Part shown: in pieces, positions 54,062-61,320 of the stretch
Position numbering within the stretch: the first letter of the stretch is position 1
How the letters are laid out: every line of letters starts with the position of its first letter
Assembly (NCBI GenBank): GCA_017521465.1
Contig: JAFXCN010000013.1
Span: 1-64,000, forward strand
Origin: Clostridia bacterium
GTDB lineage: Bacteria > Bacillota > Clostridia > TANB77 > UBA1234
Length of the DNA stretch: 64,000 bases
Direction: 5' to 3'
The notes under the pieces: generated by a model
Database searches by the model: none
What the model saw: the letters and a program-made list of their open reading frames with translations, nothing else
What the model was told of the DNA's origin: nothing
Made by a program: the position numbers and the translations under genes

Positions 54062-54085
54062 AAGGGGATACTCTTGTATCCCCTT
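54062..54085. terminator. Terminator after the SLH gene
   Basis: AAGGGGATAC-tctt-GTATCCCCTT with a T-rich tract on the plus strand. Confidence 0.8.
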
Positions 54086-54099
54086 AATTAATTATTTTT

Positions 54100-54489
54100 T
54101 TATAAAACTTCTTGATGTTCATCTAACATTCTCTCAATAAAATATTTAGCTGTATCCGCAAATTCTTCGATAGAGTCAGAAAAGTCTCCTTTTTCACTAT
54201 AATATGCTAAAAAACCTGCAGGTTCTCCAGCTTTGTATAGTCTTCTTATTATTTGGGCAGAATAATTATACGGATCATTAGCAAAAATTTTAATCATTTC
54301 GTTACGATCTTTTTTTCTGTCACCTTCCAAATTTTTCATTTCATCATTTATTTTTTTGTTTTCGTAAGAAATTTCACCCTTTTGATTTATTTCAATTACA
54401 GAATGTTCATTGTTAGTTATTAATAAAACAGCTCCACTAAGCTTTTGTGATACTTTTAAAAATTCTAAAGACTCAGGTCTAATATTCAT
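54100..54489 (-). CDS. Small GAF-like protein, possibly SpoVT-C-terminal-like
   Basis: 129 residues. No signal or membrane helix. SGAVLLITNNEHSVIEINQK, AQIIRRLYKAGEPAGFLAYY and DSIEEFADTAKYFIERMLDE resemble the GAF-like C-terminal domain of SpoVT, but the N-terminal AbrB domain is absent. The similarity is weak and made by eye. Divergent from the XRE regulator at 54626, with inverted repeats between. Confidence 0.6.
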   Translation of the reverse strand: MNIRPESLEFLKVSQKLSGAVLLITNNEHSVIEINQKGEISYENKKINDEMKNLEGDRKKDRNEMIKIFANDPYNYSAQIIRRLYKAGEPAGFLAYYSEKGDFSDSIEEFADTAKYFIERMLDEHQEVL

Positions 54490-54539
54490 ATAAACTCCTT
54501 CTTTCTGTGCATATTATACATCATGATATATCAAAAATC

Positions 54540-54582
54540 AACCATGTATGGTTAATAACTTTATACGGTTAGTTGATATAAT
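54540..54582. promoter_or_regulatory. Inverted-repeat operator region between two divergent genes
   Basis: AACCAT-gt-ATGGTT, and outside it ATATCAA..TCAACC mirrored by GGTTAGTTGATAT; TATAAT of a plus-strand promoter at 54577-54582 overlaps the outer arm. A likely binding site for the XRE regulator. Confidence 0.5.
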
Positions 54583-54625
54583 TTTTCTGGTAGACAAAAA
54601 ATATTATAACAAAGAGAGGTGTCGT

Positions 54626-54865
54626 ATGAAATTAAATGAAGCTATCACTCATAGAATATTTCAATATATAAAAGATAGAAATATTACTGTAAATAAACTT
54701 GCGACAATGTCTTTGCTAACACAATCTACACTTAATAATATCGTAAACAATCATACAAAAGATATAAAATTATTGACTATTATAAGAATCTGTGATGGTC
54801 TTCAAATTTCTTTATCTGAATTTTTTGATGACGATATATTTTTTAATATAGATGTAGATTATTAA
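54626..54865 (+). CDS. Small XRE-family transcriptional regulator
   Basis: 79 residues from the ATG at 54626 (AAAGAGAGGTGTCGT). Helix-turn-helix of the Cro/CI type: LNEAITHRIFQYIKDRNITV, NKLATMSLLTQSTLNNIVNN, LLTIIRICDGLQISLSEFFD. Monodomain. Likely binds the inverted repeat in the shared upstream region (54540-54582) and autoregulates. Confidence 0.88.
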   Translation: MKLNEAITHRIFQYIKDRNITVNKLATMSLLTQSTLNNIVNNHTKDIKLLTIIRICDGLQISLSEFFDDDIFFNIDVDY

Positions 54866-55004
54866 TTTTTATCTCCATTTTTAGTTCATGCGACATTATA
54901 ACATATAGTTTCCATAAAGTAAATCGTTTATGATATTTTGTTTTTAAAAAATCAAACTTTTTAGTTTGATTTTTCTACATTTTTAGACATTTTCTGCAAA
55001 GTGT

Positions 55005-55167
55005 GTGTTCGAAAAGAGGCAACAAAACAGGAGATGAATCAAAATCGATTTTTATATCTATTTTGTCGCACTTCCTTTTTGCATCCCAAAATATGAATGA
55101 GTAGTGAATAGTAGAAAAAGAAACGACAATGAATAGTTAATAGTGAATAGTGAATAATGAATAGTAC
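55005..55167. repeat. Family D element followed by family A motifs
   Basis: GGAGATGAATCAAAATCGAT..TTTTGTCGCACTTCC (diverged family D), then several AATAGTGAATAGTGAATAATG units (family A). Confidence 0.65.
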
Positions 55168-55231
55168 AAAAAGAAACGACAACTTTCTTACGAAAATTGT
55201 CGTTTCTTTTTGGCGGAGACAGAGGGATTCG
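55168..55231 (-). pseudogene. tRNA-Ser 3' fragment with its own terminator
   Basis: Positions 55211-55231 are identical over 21 nt to the 3' end of the tRNA-Ser(GCT) gene (55392-55412). It is directly followed on the minus strand by a terminator hairpin AAAAAGAAACGACAA/TTGTCGTTTCTTTTT (55168-55211), just as the real tRNA is followed by its own. The rest of the tRNA is missing: a decayed tandem copy or a recombination footprint. Confidence 0.6.
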
Positions 55232-55359
55232 CCGTCTGCTTCGCATCCTAGACCTCCTTCGCAAGCTCAGTCAGTCAACTCCCTAAAAACGATTCACTGA
55301 ATCGTTTTATTAACGGTCGTTGCCCTCGCGGGTCCGAATCGTTTTTGTTCGATACACAC

Positions 55360-55391
55360 AAAAAAAAGAAACTGTATAGAAACAGTTTCTT
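55360..55391 (-). terminator. tRNA-Ser(GCT) terminator
   Basis: AAAGAAACTGTT/AACAGTTTCTTT-type stem followed by TTTTTTT on the minus strand. Confidence 0.85.
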
Positions 55392-55483
55392 TGGCGGAGA
55401 CAGAGGGATTCGAACCCTCGCGGCCCTTGCGAACCCTAACAGTTTAGCAAACTGTCCCCTTCGACCGGCTTGGGTATGTCTCC
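55392..55483 (-). tRNA. tRNA-Ser (anticodon GCT)
   Basis: 92 nt with encoded CCA. Acceptor GGAGACA/TGTCTCC, anticodon stem ACAGT/ACTGT around TTGCTAA (anticodon GCT, reads AGC/AGT), a long variable arm (GGGTTCGCAAGGGCC) and T-arm GAGGGTTCGAATCCCTC. Class II tRNA layout, as expected for serine. Confidence 0.95.
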
Positions 55484-55487
55484 ATTT

Positions 55488-55526
55488 TTTAAAAGCACTT
55501 CGCTTTTATTAAAACAAAGTGCTTTA
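55488..55526 (-). terminator. Hairpin between the two tRNA-Ser genes
   Basis: AAAGCACTTT..GAAGTGCTTTT on the minus strand; may terminate or serve as a processing spacer. Confidence 0.6.
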
Positions 55527-55528
55527 TT

Positions 55529-55619
55529 TGGCGGAGAGGGTGGGATTCGAACCCACGATACGCTCACACGTATGCCAATTTTCAAGACTGGTGCCTTAAA
55601 CCAACTCGACCACCTCTCC
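55529..55619 (-). tRNA. tRNA-Ser (anticodon TGA)
   Basis: 91 nt with encoded CCA. Acceptor GGAGAGG/CCTCTCC, anticodon stem CCAGT/ATTGG around CTTGAAA (anticodon TGA, reads UCN), long variable arm (CATACGTGTGAGCGTATC) and T-arm GTGGGTTCGAATCCCAC. Confidence 0.95.
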
Positions 55620-55699
55620 ATTTGTCGTGTCGACATTGATTATGATAGCATTTTTATTAGACTTTGTCAATATAAATATCTTCAATATGCTAAATTTTA

Positions 55700-57643
55700 T
55701 TATTCTTTCTCTCCATCTTCTTGAATTGCCTTTTCTTTTGTCGTTTCTTTAATATATTTCTCTCTTAAACTTCTTTCTTGATCTGCTTTTTCCTTTGGCA
55801 TAAATATATTCTTAAGTCTTTTACAATTTCTAAAAGCATGTTCACCAAATGTAATTTTTTGTTTTGTATCTTGAAAATTTGCCTCTTCTATTCCTGAATT
55901 ATCAAAGGCTCTTTTTCCAATCTCTACTATCGTATCAGGAAATAATATTCTTTTTAATTTTTTACAATTACCAAAACAATCTCTTGGTATAATTTTTACC
56001 ATTGTTTTACTAAGATCAACATTTTGGATAGAACTATTTTCAAATGCTCGACCCCCTATATTTTCTAAACACGTTGGAAAAACCATGTTTTCTATTGCTG
56101 TGCAATTTTCAAAAAAAGATGCTGGAATGCTTTTTATTTTTGTTTGTGTAAAATCTATATTTCTAAATTTCGGTATTTCAGTGCATGCTTCTATTGCAGG
56201 CAAACTTACATACTCACCTTTCAAATTTGACAACCATTCATCGCGAAATACTCTAGGATTCATAGCCCTCATATCAAATTTATTAATTCGAGTTCCTCGT
56301 AAAGCAGTATTTTTCATAGTCACAAGTGTATTTGGTAATTTAAACTCATCTATCTCTTGACACTCAGCAAAAGCCTCATTTTCTATTTCAGTAATCTCTG
56401 TTTCTTCTAAATTTATTTTTCTTAAACCACTGTTTTTAAAAGAAGCTTCTCCAATATATGTTAATTTTTCTGGCAATTGTATCTCTTCTAACTTTTTACA
56501 ATTTTCAAAACACTTCTTTGGAATAACTGTTACTTTAGTTTTAGTTAAATCTACCTTTTTTAAACCTGTTTTTTCAAAAGCCCCATCCCCTATTCTTTCC
56601 AAAGAATAAGGAAAATTTATATCAACAAGTGAAGAAGATGCAAATGCATAGCTTGGTATTTTTGTAATTCCATTTTCTAATATAATTCTAAACTTATCAG
56701 GATTAGCTCTATTCGCATTTGACTGAATATATCTTTTTATTTTTTCAAAATCTCTTTTATTCATTCCTGTTTCAGCATTTTTAGGATCAAAACTTATGCG
56801 AAAAATTTTTATATTATTCTTTTTGGCTTCTTCCTTATCTTTTTTACTTTGTTCTATTTTCTCTTTAACTTTTGTAAAAAAACTTTTTTTCTCCTGAACT
56901 ACAGGCAAATTCGTCGTTTGCTGTTGGGTTGGTTCTACAAAATCTTTAAGTTCTATTTTAGCAATTAAAAACCAAAGATTTATATCGTTTTCTTGCATTT
57001 TATCATCATAAATATAAGACGTAAGTTTTGAAGCTTCATCTAATTTCCCCTCATCTATTAGCGGAACTAATCTATCTTTTAATTTATCTACAATATATAT
57101 TCTCATATCTGTGCTAAAACTTTTTGAATATTCTTTAGCTTCTTCCAATCTATTATCTTGTAAATATCCCAACATTATTTCATATTTTACAGCTACTATA
57201 TCCTGTTCCAAATCTCTTGAATATCGTTGCAATTCATTATATCTGTCTTCTATAAAATTCACAAATTCTCTAATAGCATCAACATTTGTCTCTTGTTTTG
57301 CTTCCAATAATTTTGCCCTTAATATTTTTATATCTATTTGTTCTTTTGCATTTTGAAATAAACTTTCTCCATTTCCCGAAATATCACCCTCTAATTCTAT
57401 TTTGGGCACAGTAATTTCTTTTTGAGGCAATGGATTGTCTATTGTTCCAGTAATATATTCCCAACTTCTTATATAAAATTCTCTGATCTTTGCTTCTAGC
57501 AAAAAGTCTCTCTGTGTTTTTGACTCAAACTCTTGTCTAAGTGCCTGCAATTCTTCTATCAAATTTTCTCTATAAACTAATTCGCTTGACACTAGCTGTA
57601 TGTTAGCTTCTATTTCATCTAACATCTTCTCGACTGCATCCAT
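55700..57643 (-). CDS. Cytoplasmic leucine-rich-repeat (LRR_5/BspA-like) protein
   Basis: 647 residues from the ATG at 57643 (GGAGG 5 bases upstream; TTG/ATG starts upstream are in the RBS). No signal peptide. Residues 1-260 are helical/coiled-coil (LDEIEANIQLVSSELVYREN, RYNELQRYSRDLEQDIVAVK), followed by a charged linker, then LRR_5 repeats from ~320 (IPSYAFASSSLVDINFPYSL, IPKKCFENCKKLEEIQLPEK, IPRDCFGNCKKLKRILFPDT). LRR_5 proteins are usually surface BspA-like; this cytoplasmic one is unusual. Downstream of DUF4446. Confidence 0.85.
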   Translation of the reverse strand: MDAVEKMLDEIEANIQLVSSELVYRENLIEELQALRQEFESKTQRDFLLEAKIREFYIRSWEYITGTIDNPLPQKEITVPKIELEGDISGNGESLFQNAKEQIDIKILRAKLLEAKQETNVDAIREFVNFIEDRYNELQRYSRDLEQDIVAVKYEIMLGYLQDNRLEEAKEYSKSFSTDMRIYIVDKLKDRLVPLIDEGKLDEASKLTSYIYDDKMQENDINLWFLIAKIELKDFVEPTQQQTTNLPVVQEKKSFFTKVKEKIEQSKKDKEEAKKNNIKIFRISFDPKNAETGMNKRDFEKIKRYIQSNANRANPDKFRIILENGITKIPSYAFASSSLVDINFPYSLERIGDGAFEKTGLKKVDLTKTKVTVIPKKCFENCKKLEEIQLPEKLTYIGEASFKNSGLRKINLEETEITEIENEAFAECQEIDEFKLPNTLVTMKNTALRGTRINKFDMRAMNPRVFRDEWLSNLKGEYVSLPAIEACTEIPKFRNIDFTQTKIKSIPASFFENCTAIENMVFPTCLENIGGRAFENSSIQNVDLSKTMVKIIPRDCFGNCKKLKRILFPDTIVEIGKRAFDNSGIEEANFQDTKQKITFGEHAFRNCKRLKNIFMPKEKADQERSLREKYIKETTKEKAIQEDGEKE

Positions 57644-57692
57644 CATATCCTCCAAATTCTTTTGTTTTTTTGTTTTTTATCTTTTGTTTTTA

Positions 57693-58208
57693 TTATATTT
57701 TTATATAATAACTTTCAGAACTTTGTTTAGCCTTTTCTATTGCTTCAGTTTCTTCTTTAGAAAGAGTATATTTAGAAGTTCCATTTTGAACAGGTTTTGC
57801 ATATGTTGTTGTTGTATTATCTCTAGAATATACTCCGTTTATTACAATTCCATTATCTTCAAAATCAAGTAATGCTAAGGCGAAACACAAATCACTTCCT
57901 GTATCAACAAATGCATTGTATCTTACTATACCTATTTTTTGCACACACTTATTTATTTGTTTTTCAATCTTTTGATTTGCTTGTTTTATTTCTTTATTTT
58001 CTATTTCAACTCTTTCTACTGTTTCAATATATTCTCTTAGCATTCCTTCAAAATTGCTTCCTCTACTTAATTTAGATATAAAATTTTTGTATCTTTTCTC
58101 CAACTTTTTGGATTTTACGATTTGAATAATTGTAATAATTACCAATATTAGAACAGAAACAAGCATAAAAACACCAAAATACTCGCTTTTTGTAAAATCT
58201 AAAATCAT
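57693..58208 (-). CDS. DUF4446 membrane protein
   Basis: 171 residues. One N-terminal membrane helix (FGVFMLVSVLILVIITIIQI), a coiled-coil stretch (YIETVERVEIENKEIKQANQ) and a conserved C-terminal domain (VRYNAFVDTGSDLCFALALL, FEDNGIVINGVYSRDNTTTT). The VRYNAF..D.G.DLSFALALLD pattern defines DUF4446, which regularly follows parB in Firmicutes, as here (14 bases after parB). Confidence 0.9.
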   Translation of the reverse strand: MILDFTKSEYFGVFMLVSVLILVIITIIQIVKSKKLEKRYKNFISKLSRGSNFEGMLREYIETVERVEIENKEIKQANQKIEKQINKCVQKIGIVRYNAFVDTGSDLCFALALLDFEDNGIVINGVYSRDNTTTTYAKPVQNGTSKYTLSKEETEAIEKAKQSSESYYIKI

Positions 58209-58222
58209 AGATCCTCCTTTAA

Positions 58223-59116
58223 TTAATCCATTTTAACATTTAATATATCTAATATTCTTTCTAATTCTTCTGAAGAATAGTATTCTATTATAATTTTACC
58301 TTTACTTTTTGTAGTTGGATTTAATGTAACTTTTGTGCCTAATACTTTCTTTAATTTGTTCTCTAAATCTTTACAAATTATTTCTAATTTTCCTTTTTTA
58401 ACAGGTGCCTTTTTCTTTGTTTTTGTAGATTCTTTTTCGTCTTTGGCAATATTCTCAGTGTCTCTAACACTTAAATCTAAATTCACTATGTCCAAAGCTA
58501 ATTTATATTGTTTTTGTGGACTTTCTATTGAAGCTAACGTTCTAGCATGACCTTCTGATATTTTACCTTCTTGAACCATCTCTTGAACTCTTTCATCAAG
58601 TGTTAATATCCTTAATGTGTTTGCTATAGCACTTCTACTCTTTCCTAATGTTTTTGCAATCTCATCTTGTGTCAAACTATGCTCATCCATTAATTCTTTT
58701 ATTGCTTTAGCAGTGTCAATTGCATTTAAATCTTGTCTTTGAATATTTTCTATTAGAGCTACTTCTCTTATTTTTCTATCGTCATAATTTCTAACAACAA
58801 CAGGAATTGTTTTTAAGCCAGCTTTTTTAGATGCTCTCCATCTTCTTTCTCCAGCTACAATTTGATAATAATCATCTTTTTTTGCAACAATAATAGGTTG
58901 AATAACACCATGTTCTTTAATAGATTCTGCTAATTCTTCTAATTTATCATCATCAAATAATTTTCTTGGTTGTTCTATATTTGGCTCAATTTCATTTATT
59001 TTCATTTCAATAACGCCTTCATTTGTTTCACGTGAAACATCTTTTGAAAGAGTTGATACATCTACATTTGATGGAAACAAAGCTCCAAGTCCTTTTCCTA
59101 ATCCTCCCTTAGCCAT
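58223..59116 (-). CDS. parB: Chromosome-partitioning protein ParB (Spo0J)
   Basis: 297 residues from the ATG at 59116 (AAAGGA upstream; the usual MAKGGLGKGLGALFPS start). ParB/Srx domain (IEQPRKLFDDDKLEELAESI, YQIVAGERRWRASKKAGLKT, CTP-binding ENIQRQDLNAIDTAKAI), the HTH (SLTQDEIAKTLGKSRSAIAN) and a C-terminal dimerisation domain. Binds parS and spreads as a CTP-dependent clamp. A parS site lies inside the gene (59024-59039). Confidence 0.97.
   Translation of the reverse strand: MAKGGLGKGLGALFPSNVDVSTLSKDVSRETNEGVIEMKINEIEPNIEQPRKLFDDDKLEELAESIKEHGVIQPIIVAKKDDYYQIVAGERRWRASKKAGLKTIPVVVRNYDDRKIREVALIENIQRQDLNAIDTAKAIKELMDEHSLTQDEIAKTLGKSRSAIANTLRILTLDERVQEMVQEGKISEGHARTLASIESPQKQYKLALDIVNLDLSVRDTENIAKDEKESTKTKKKAPVKKGKLEIICKDLENKLKKVLGTKVTLNPTTKSKGKIIIEYYSSEELERILDILNVKMD
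59024..59039. promoter_or_regulatory. parS site inside parB
   Basis: Perfect TGTTTCACGTGAAACA. Confidence 0.95.
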
Positions 59117-59131
59117 TACTCTCATCCTTTC

Positions 59132-59899
59132 TTATTTTATCTTATTATTTTTTATTACTTCTTTTGCTAAATTAGTATATGCTTCTGCACCTTTTGAATG
59201 TTTGTCGTATAATGCAATTGGAAGTCCAAAACTTGGCGCTTCACTTAATCTTACATTTCTTGGAATAACACTTCTATATACTTTATTTCCAAAATATTTT
59301 CTAACTTCTTCTATAACTTGCATCGACAGATTTGTTCTTGCATCATACATTGTAAGTGCTACACCTTCAACAGCCAATGTTTTATTTAAATGTTTTTGTA
59401 CTAAGTCTATTGTACTCATTAATTGCCCTAATCCTTCTAATGCATAATATTCACATTGAATAGGAACTAAAACTGTATCAGAAGCAGTTAAAGCATTTAA
59501 TGTTACTAATCCTAATGATGGAGGACAATCTATAATTATAAAATCATATTCTTCCTTTACATTTTCTAAAGCTTCTTTTAATCTTTGTTCTCTTGAAAGT
59601 TGAGAAACCAATTGAACTTCAGCTCCTGCTAAATCTATATTAGAAGCACATACATCTAAATTATCTACAGCACTTTTTTGTATAACTTCTTTTATATCAG
59701 TTTGATTTATAATTACATCATATGTAGATTTTTCTACATTTTTATTTGCACCAGCCCCACTTGTTGCATTACCTTGTGGATCTGCATCTATTAACAAAAC
59801 TTTCTTTTTTTGTAAAGCTAAGCATGCGCTTAAATTAACTGCGGTTGTAGTCTTTCCTACCCCACCTTTTTGGTTTGCTATCGAAATAATTTTTCCCAT
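59132..59899 (-). CDS. parA: Chromosome-partitioning ATPase ParA (Soj)
   Basis: 255 residues. Deviant Walker A KGGVGKTTTAVNLSACLA, VLLIDADPQGNATSGAG, YDFIIIDCPPSLGLVTLNAL and the Soj-type C terminus (SVIPRNVRLSEAPSFGLPI). Works with ParB to segregate origins and regulates DnaA. RBS ACGGAGGTAGAA. Starts 22 bases downstream of a parS site; -10-like TATAAT at 59964-59969. Confidence 0.97.
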   Translation of the reverse strand: MGKIISIANQKGGVGKTTTAVNLSACLALQKKKVLLIDADPQGNATSGAGANKNVEKSTYDVIINQTDIKEVIQKSAVDNLDVCASNIDLAGAEVQLVSQLSREQRLKEALENVKEEYDFIIIDCPPSLGLVTLNALTASDTVLVPIQCEYYALEGLGQLMSTIDLVQKHLNKTLAVEGVALTMYDARTNLSMQVIEEVRKYFGNKVYRSVIPRNVRLSEAPSFGLPIALYDKHSKGAEAYTNLAKEVIKNNKIK

Positions 59900-59920
59900 T
59901 TCTACCTCCGTTTAATAAAA

Positions 59921-59936
59921 TGTTTCACGTGAAACA
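59921..59936. promoter_or_regulatory. parS site upstream of parA
   Basis: Perfect TGTTTCACGTGAAACA between the parA promoter and the ATG, so ParB binding should affect parAB transcription. Confidence 0.95.
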
Positions 59937-60050
59937 TTTCGTTTTCTTTTGTTTTACAAAATAATTATATATGTTGATTTAGGATTTGTATAGAGTTTTT
60001 GGAAAATAAACACAATATATTATTAAAGAAACATTTGTTATATTTCAATT

Positions 60051-60247
60051 ATGAGCATAAAAATGATTTATTTTCACTAAACGTCCGCTTGCAACAGTTT
60101 CTAGGAAGTTATTGACGACATTCTTTAAAAAAATTTTTGGTATAGGCTACGCACCATAAAATTTTTCTTAAAGAATGGAACCTCAATTTTCAAAGAAACT
60201 GTATGCTTCACTTCCGAAATCGTTCAACTAAATAATTTTTATGCTCA
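60051..60247. other. ~200-bp nested inverted-repeat element between two parS sites
   Basis: The outer arms ATGAGCATAAAAAT.ATTTA (60051-60070) and TAAAT.ATTTTTATGCTCAT (60228-60247) match over ~23 bases with two mismatches. Inside are CAGTTTCT/AGAAACTG (60095/60194) and CATTCTTTAA/TTAAAGAATG (60119/60168) stems around GGTATAGGCTACGCACC. This rod-like nesting, ending in ATTTTTTG, fits a structured RNA (6S-like in form) or a MITE; no transposase or ORF. Identity unknown. Confidence 0.65.
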
Positions 60248-60258
60248 TTTTTTGATAT

Positions 60259-60274
60259 TGTTTCACGTGAAACA
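60259..60274. promoter_or_regulatory. parS site
   Basis: Perfect TGTTTCACGTGAAACA, 12 bp after the inverted-repeat element. Confidence 0.95.
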
Positions 60275-60394
60275 TATAATCTTAATAAACTTAATTTTTT
60301 TGTTAGAAATTGTAGTAAGATGAATTTTAGTGAGAATAAACAATTTATGTTTAGGAAAAATAGACAGGATTGTTTTACATGCATCTATAACGCA

Positions 60395-60432
60395 TCTGTC
60401 TACTTTTCACTATTCACTCTTCGTTATTCACT
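60395..60432. repeat. Family A motif
   Basis: CTTTTCACTATTCACTCTTCGTTATTCACTT. Confidence 0.6.
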
Positions 60433-60438
60433 TAAAAC

Positions 60439-60468
60439 AAAAAGAAGAACGTTTAAGTTCTTCTTTTT
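60439..60468 (-). terminator. Bidirectional terminator after rsmG
   Basis: AAAAAGAAGAAC-gtttaa-GTTCTTCTTTTT at the end of rsmG. Confidence 0.85.
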
Positions 60469-61171
60469 ATTTTATCGGTTGTTTTGCTGGCGTTCCAGCT
60501 TTTCTTGGATATTGTTTTGGTGTTTCTTTTACTTTCTTTACTACTATTATATTTCTCTCTATATCTGTATCTGGAATAACAAAATTTTCTATCTTCTCTA
60601 TTTCACCACCAAGTATTTCTAAAGCTTTTTTTGCCTCTTCTACTTCTTCTATATTGTTTCCCTTCATACAAATAAATTTACCACCTACTTTTACAAAAGG
60701 TAAACACAATTCTAACAATGTAGACATGTTTGCAACAGCTCTAGCCGTTGCAACATCATACTTTTCTCTACTTTTTAAATCTTTTGCAATATCCTCTGCT
60801 CGTCCATGAATACATATTGCATTTTCTATTTTATTTTCGTTTAAAACTTCTTGCAAAAACACTATTCTTTTATTTAGAGAATCTAATAATGTTAGATTTA
60901 TATCCTCTCTTGCTATTTTTATTGGAATACCCGGAAACCCCGCACCAGTTCCAACATCAATAATAGAGCTGTTCTTGTCTATATATTTTTCAATTGTTAA
61001 TGAGTCTATAAAATGTTTTATAATAATATCTTCATCAGCAGTAATCGCTGTTAAATTTATTTTTTCATTCCATTCTTTTAATAATTCTTTATACTTTATA
61101 AATTTATCGATTTGTTCTTCACTCAAAGAAATATTAATTTTATCTGCAAATTTCTTTAATAAAGTTTTCAT
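60467..61171 (-). CDS. rsmG: 16S rRNA (guanine527-N7)-methyltransferase
   Basis: 234 residues. GidB motifs: KEWNEKINLTAI, HFIDSLTI, SSIIDVGTGAGFPGIPIKIA (SAM motif), VTARAVANMSTLLELCLP-like segment (DVATARAVANMSTLLEL) and GGKFICMKGNN. C-terminal tail is Lys/Pro-rich (YPRKAGTPAKQPIK), as usual. RBS ATGGAGGAATT. Ordered after mnmG as in most Firmicutes. Confidence 0.97.
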   Translation of the reverse strand: MKTLLKKFADKINISLSEEQIDKFIKYKELLKEWNEKINLTAITADEDIIIKHFIDSLTIEKYIDKNSSIIDVGTGAGFPGIPIKIAREDINLTLLDSLNKRIVFLQEVLNENKIENAICIHGRAEDIAKDLKSREKYDVATARAVANMSTLLELCLPFVKVGGKFICMKGNNIEEVEEAKKALEILGGEIEKIENFVIPDTDIERNIIVVKKVKETPKQYPRKAGTPAKQPIK

Positions 61172-61320
61172 AATTCCTCCATTTAGTTGCTAATTATATT
61201 ATTTGACGTTATTTTGCCTTGTTTTTGAATTTTGTCGTTCAAACTTATAGTTTCACTCTTTAAAAATGTTTTTACCTTATTTTGAATTTTGATGCGTTTT
61301 TCTCCTATACATTGATATGA

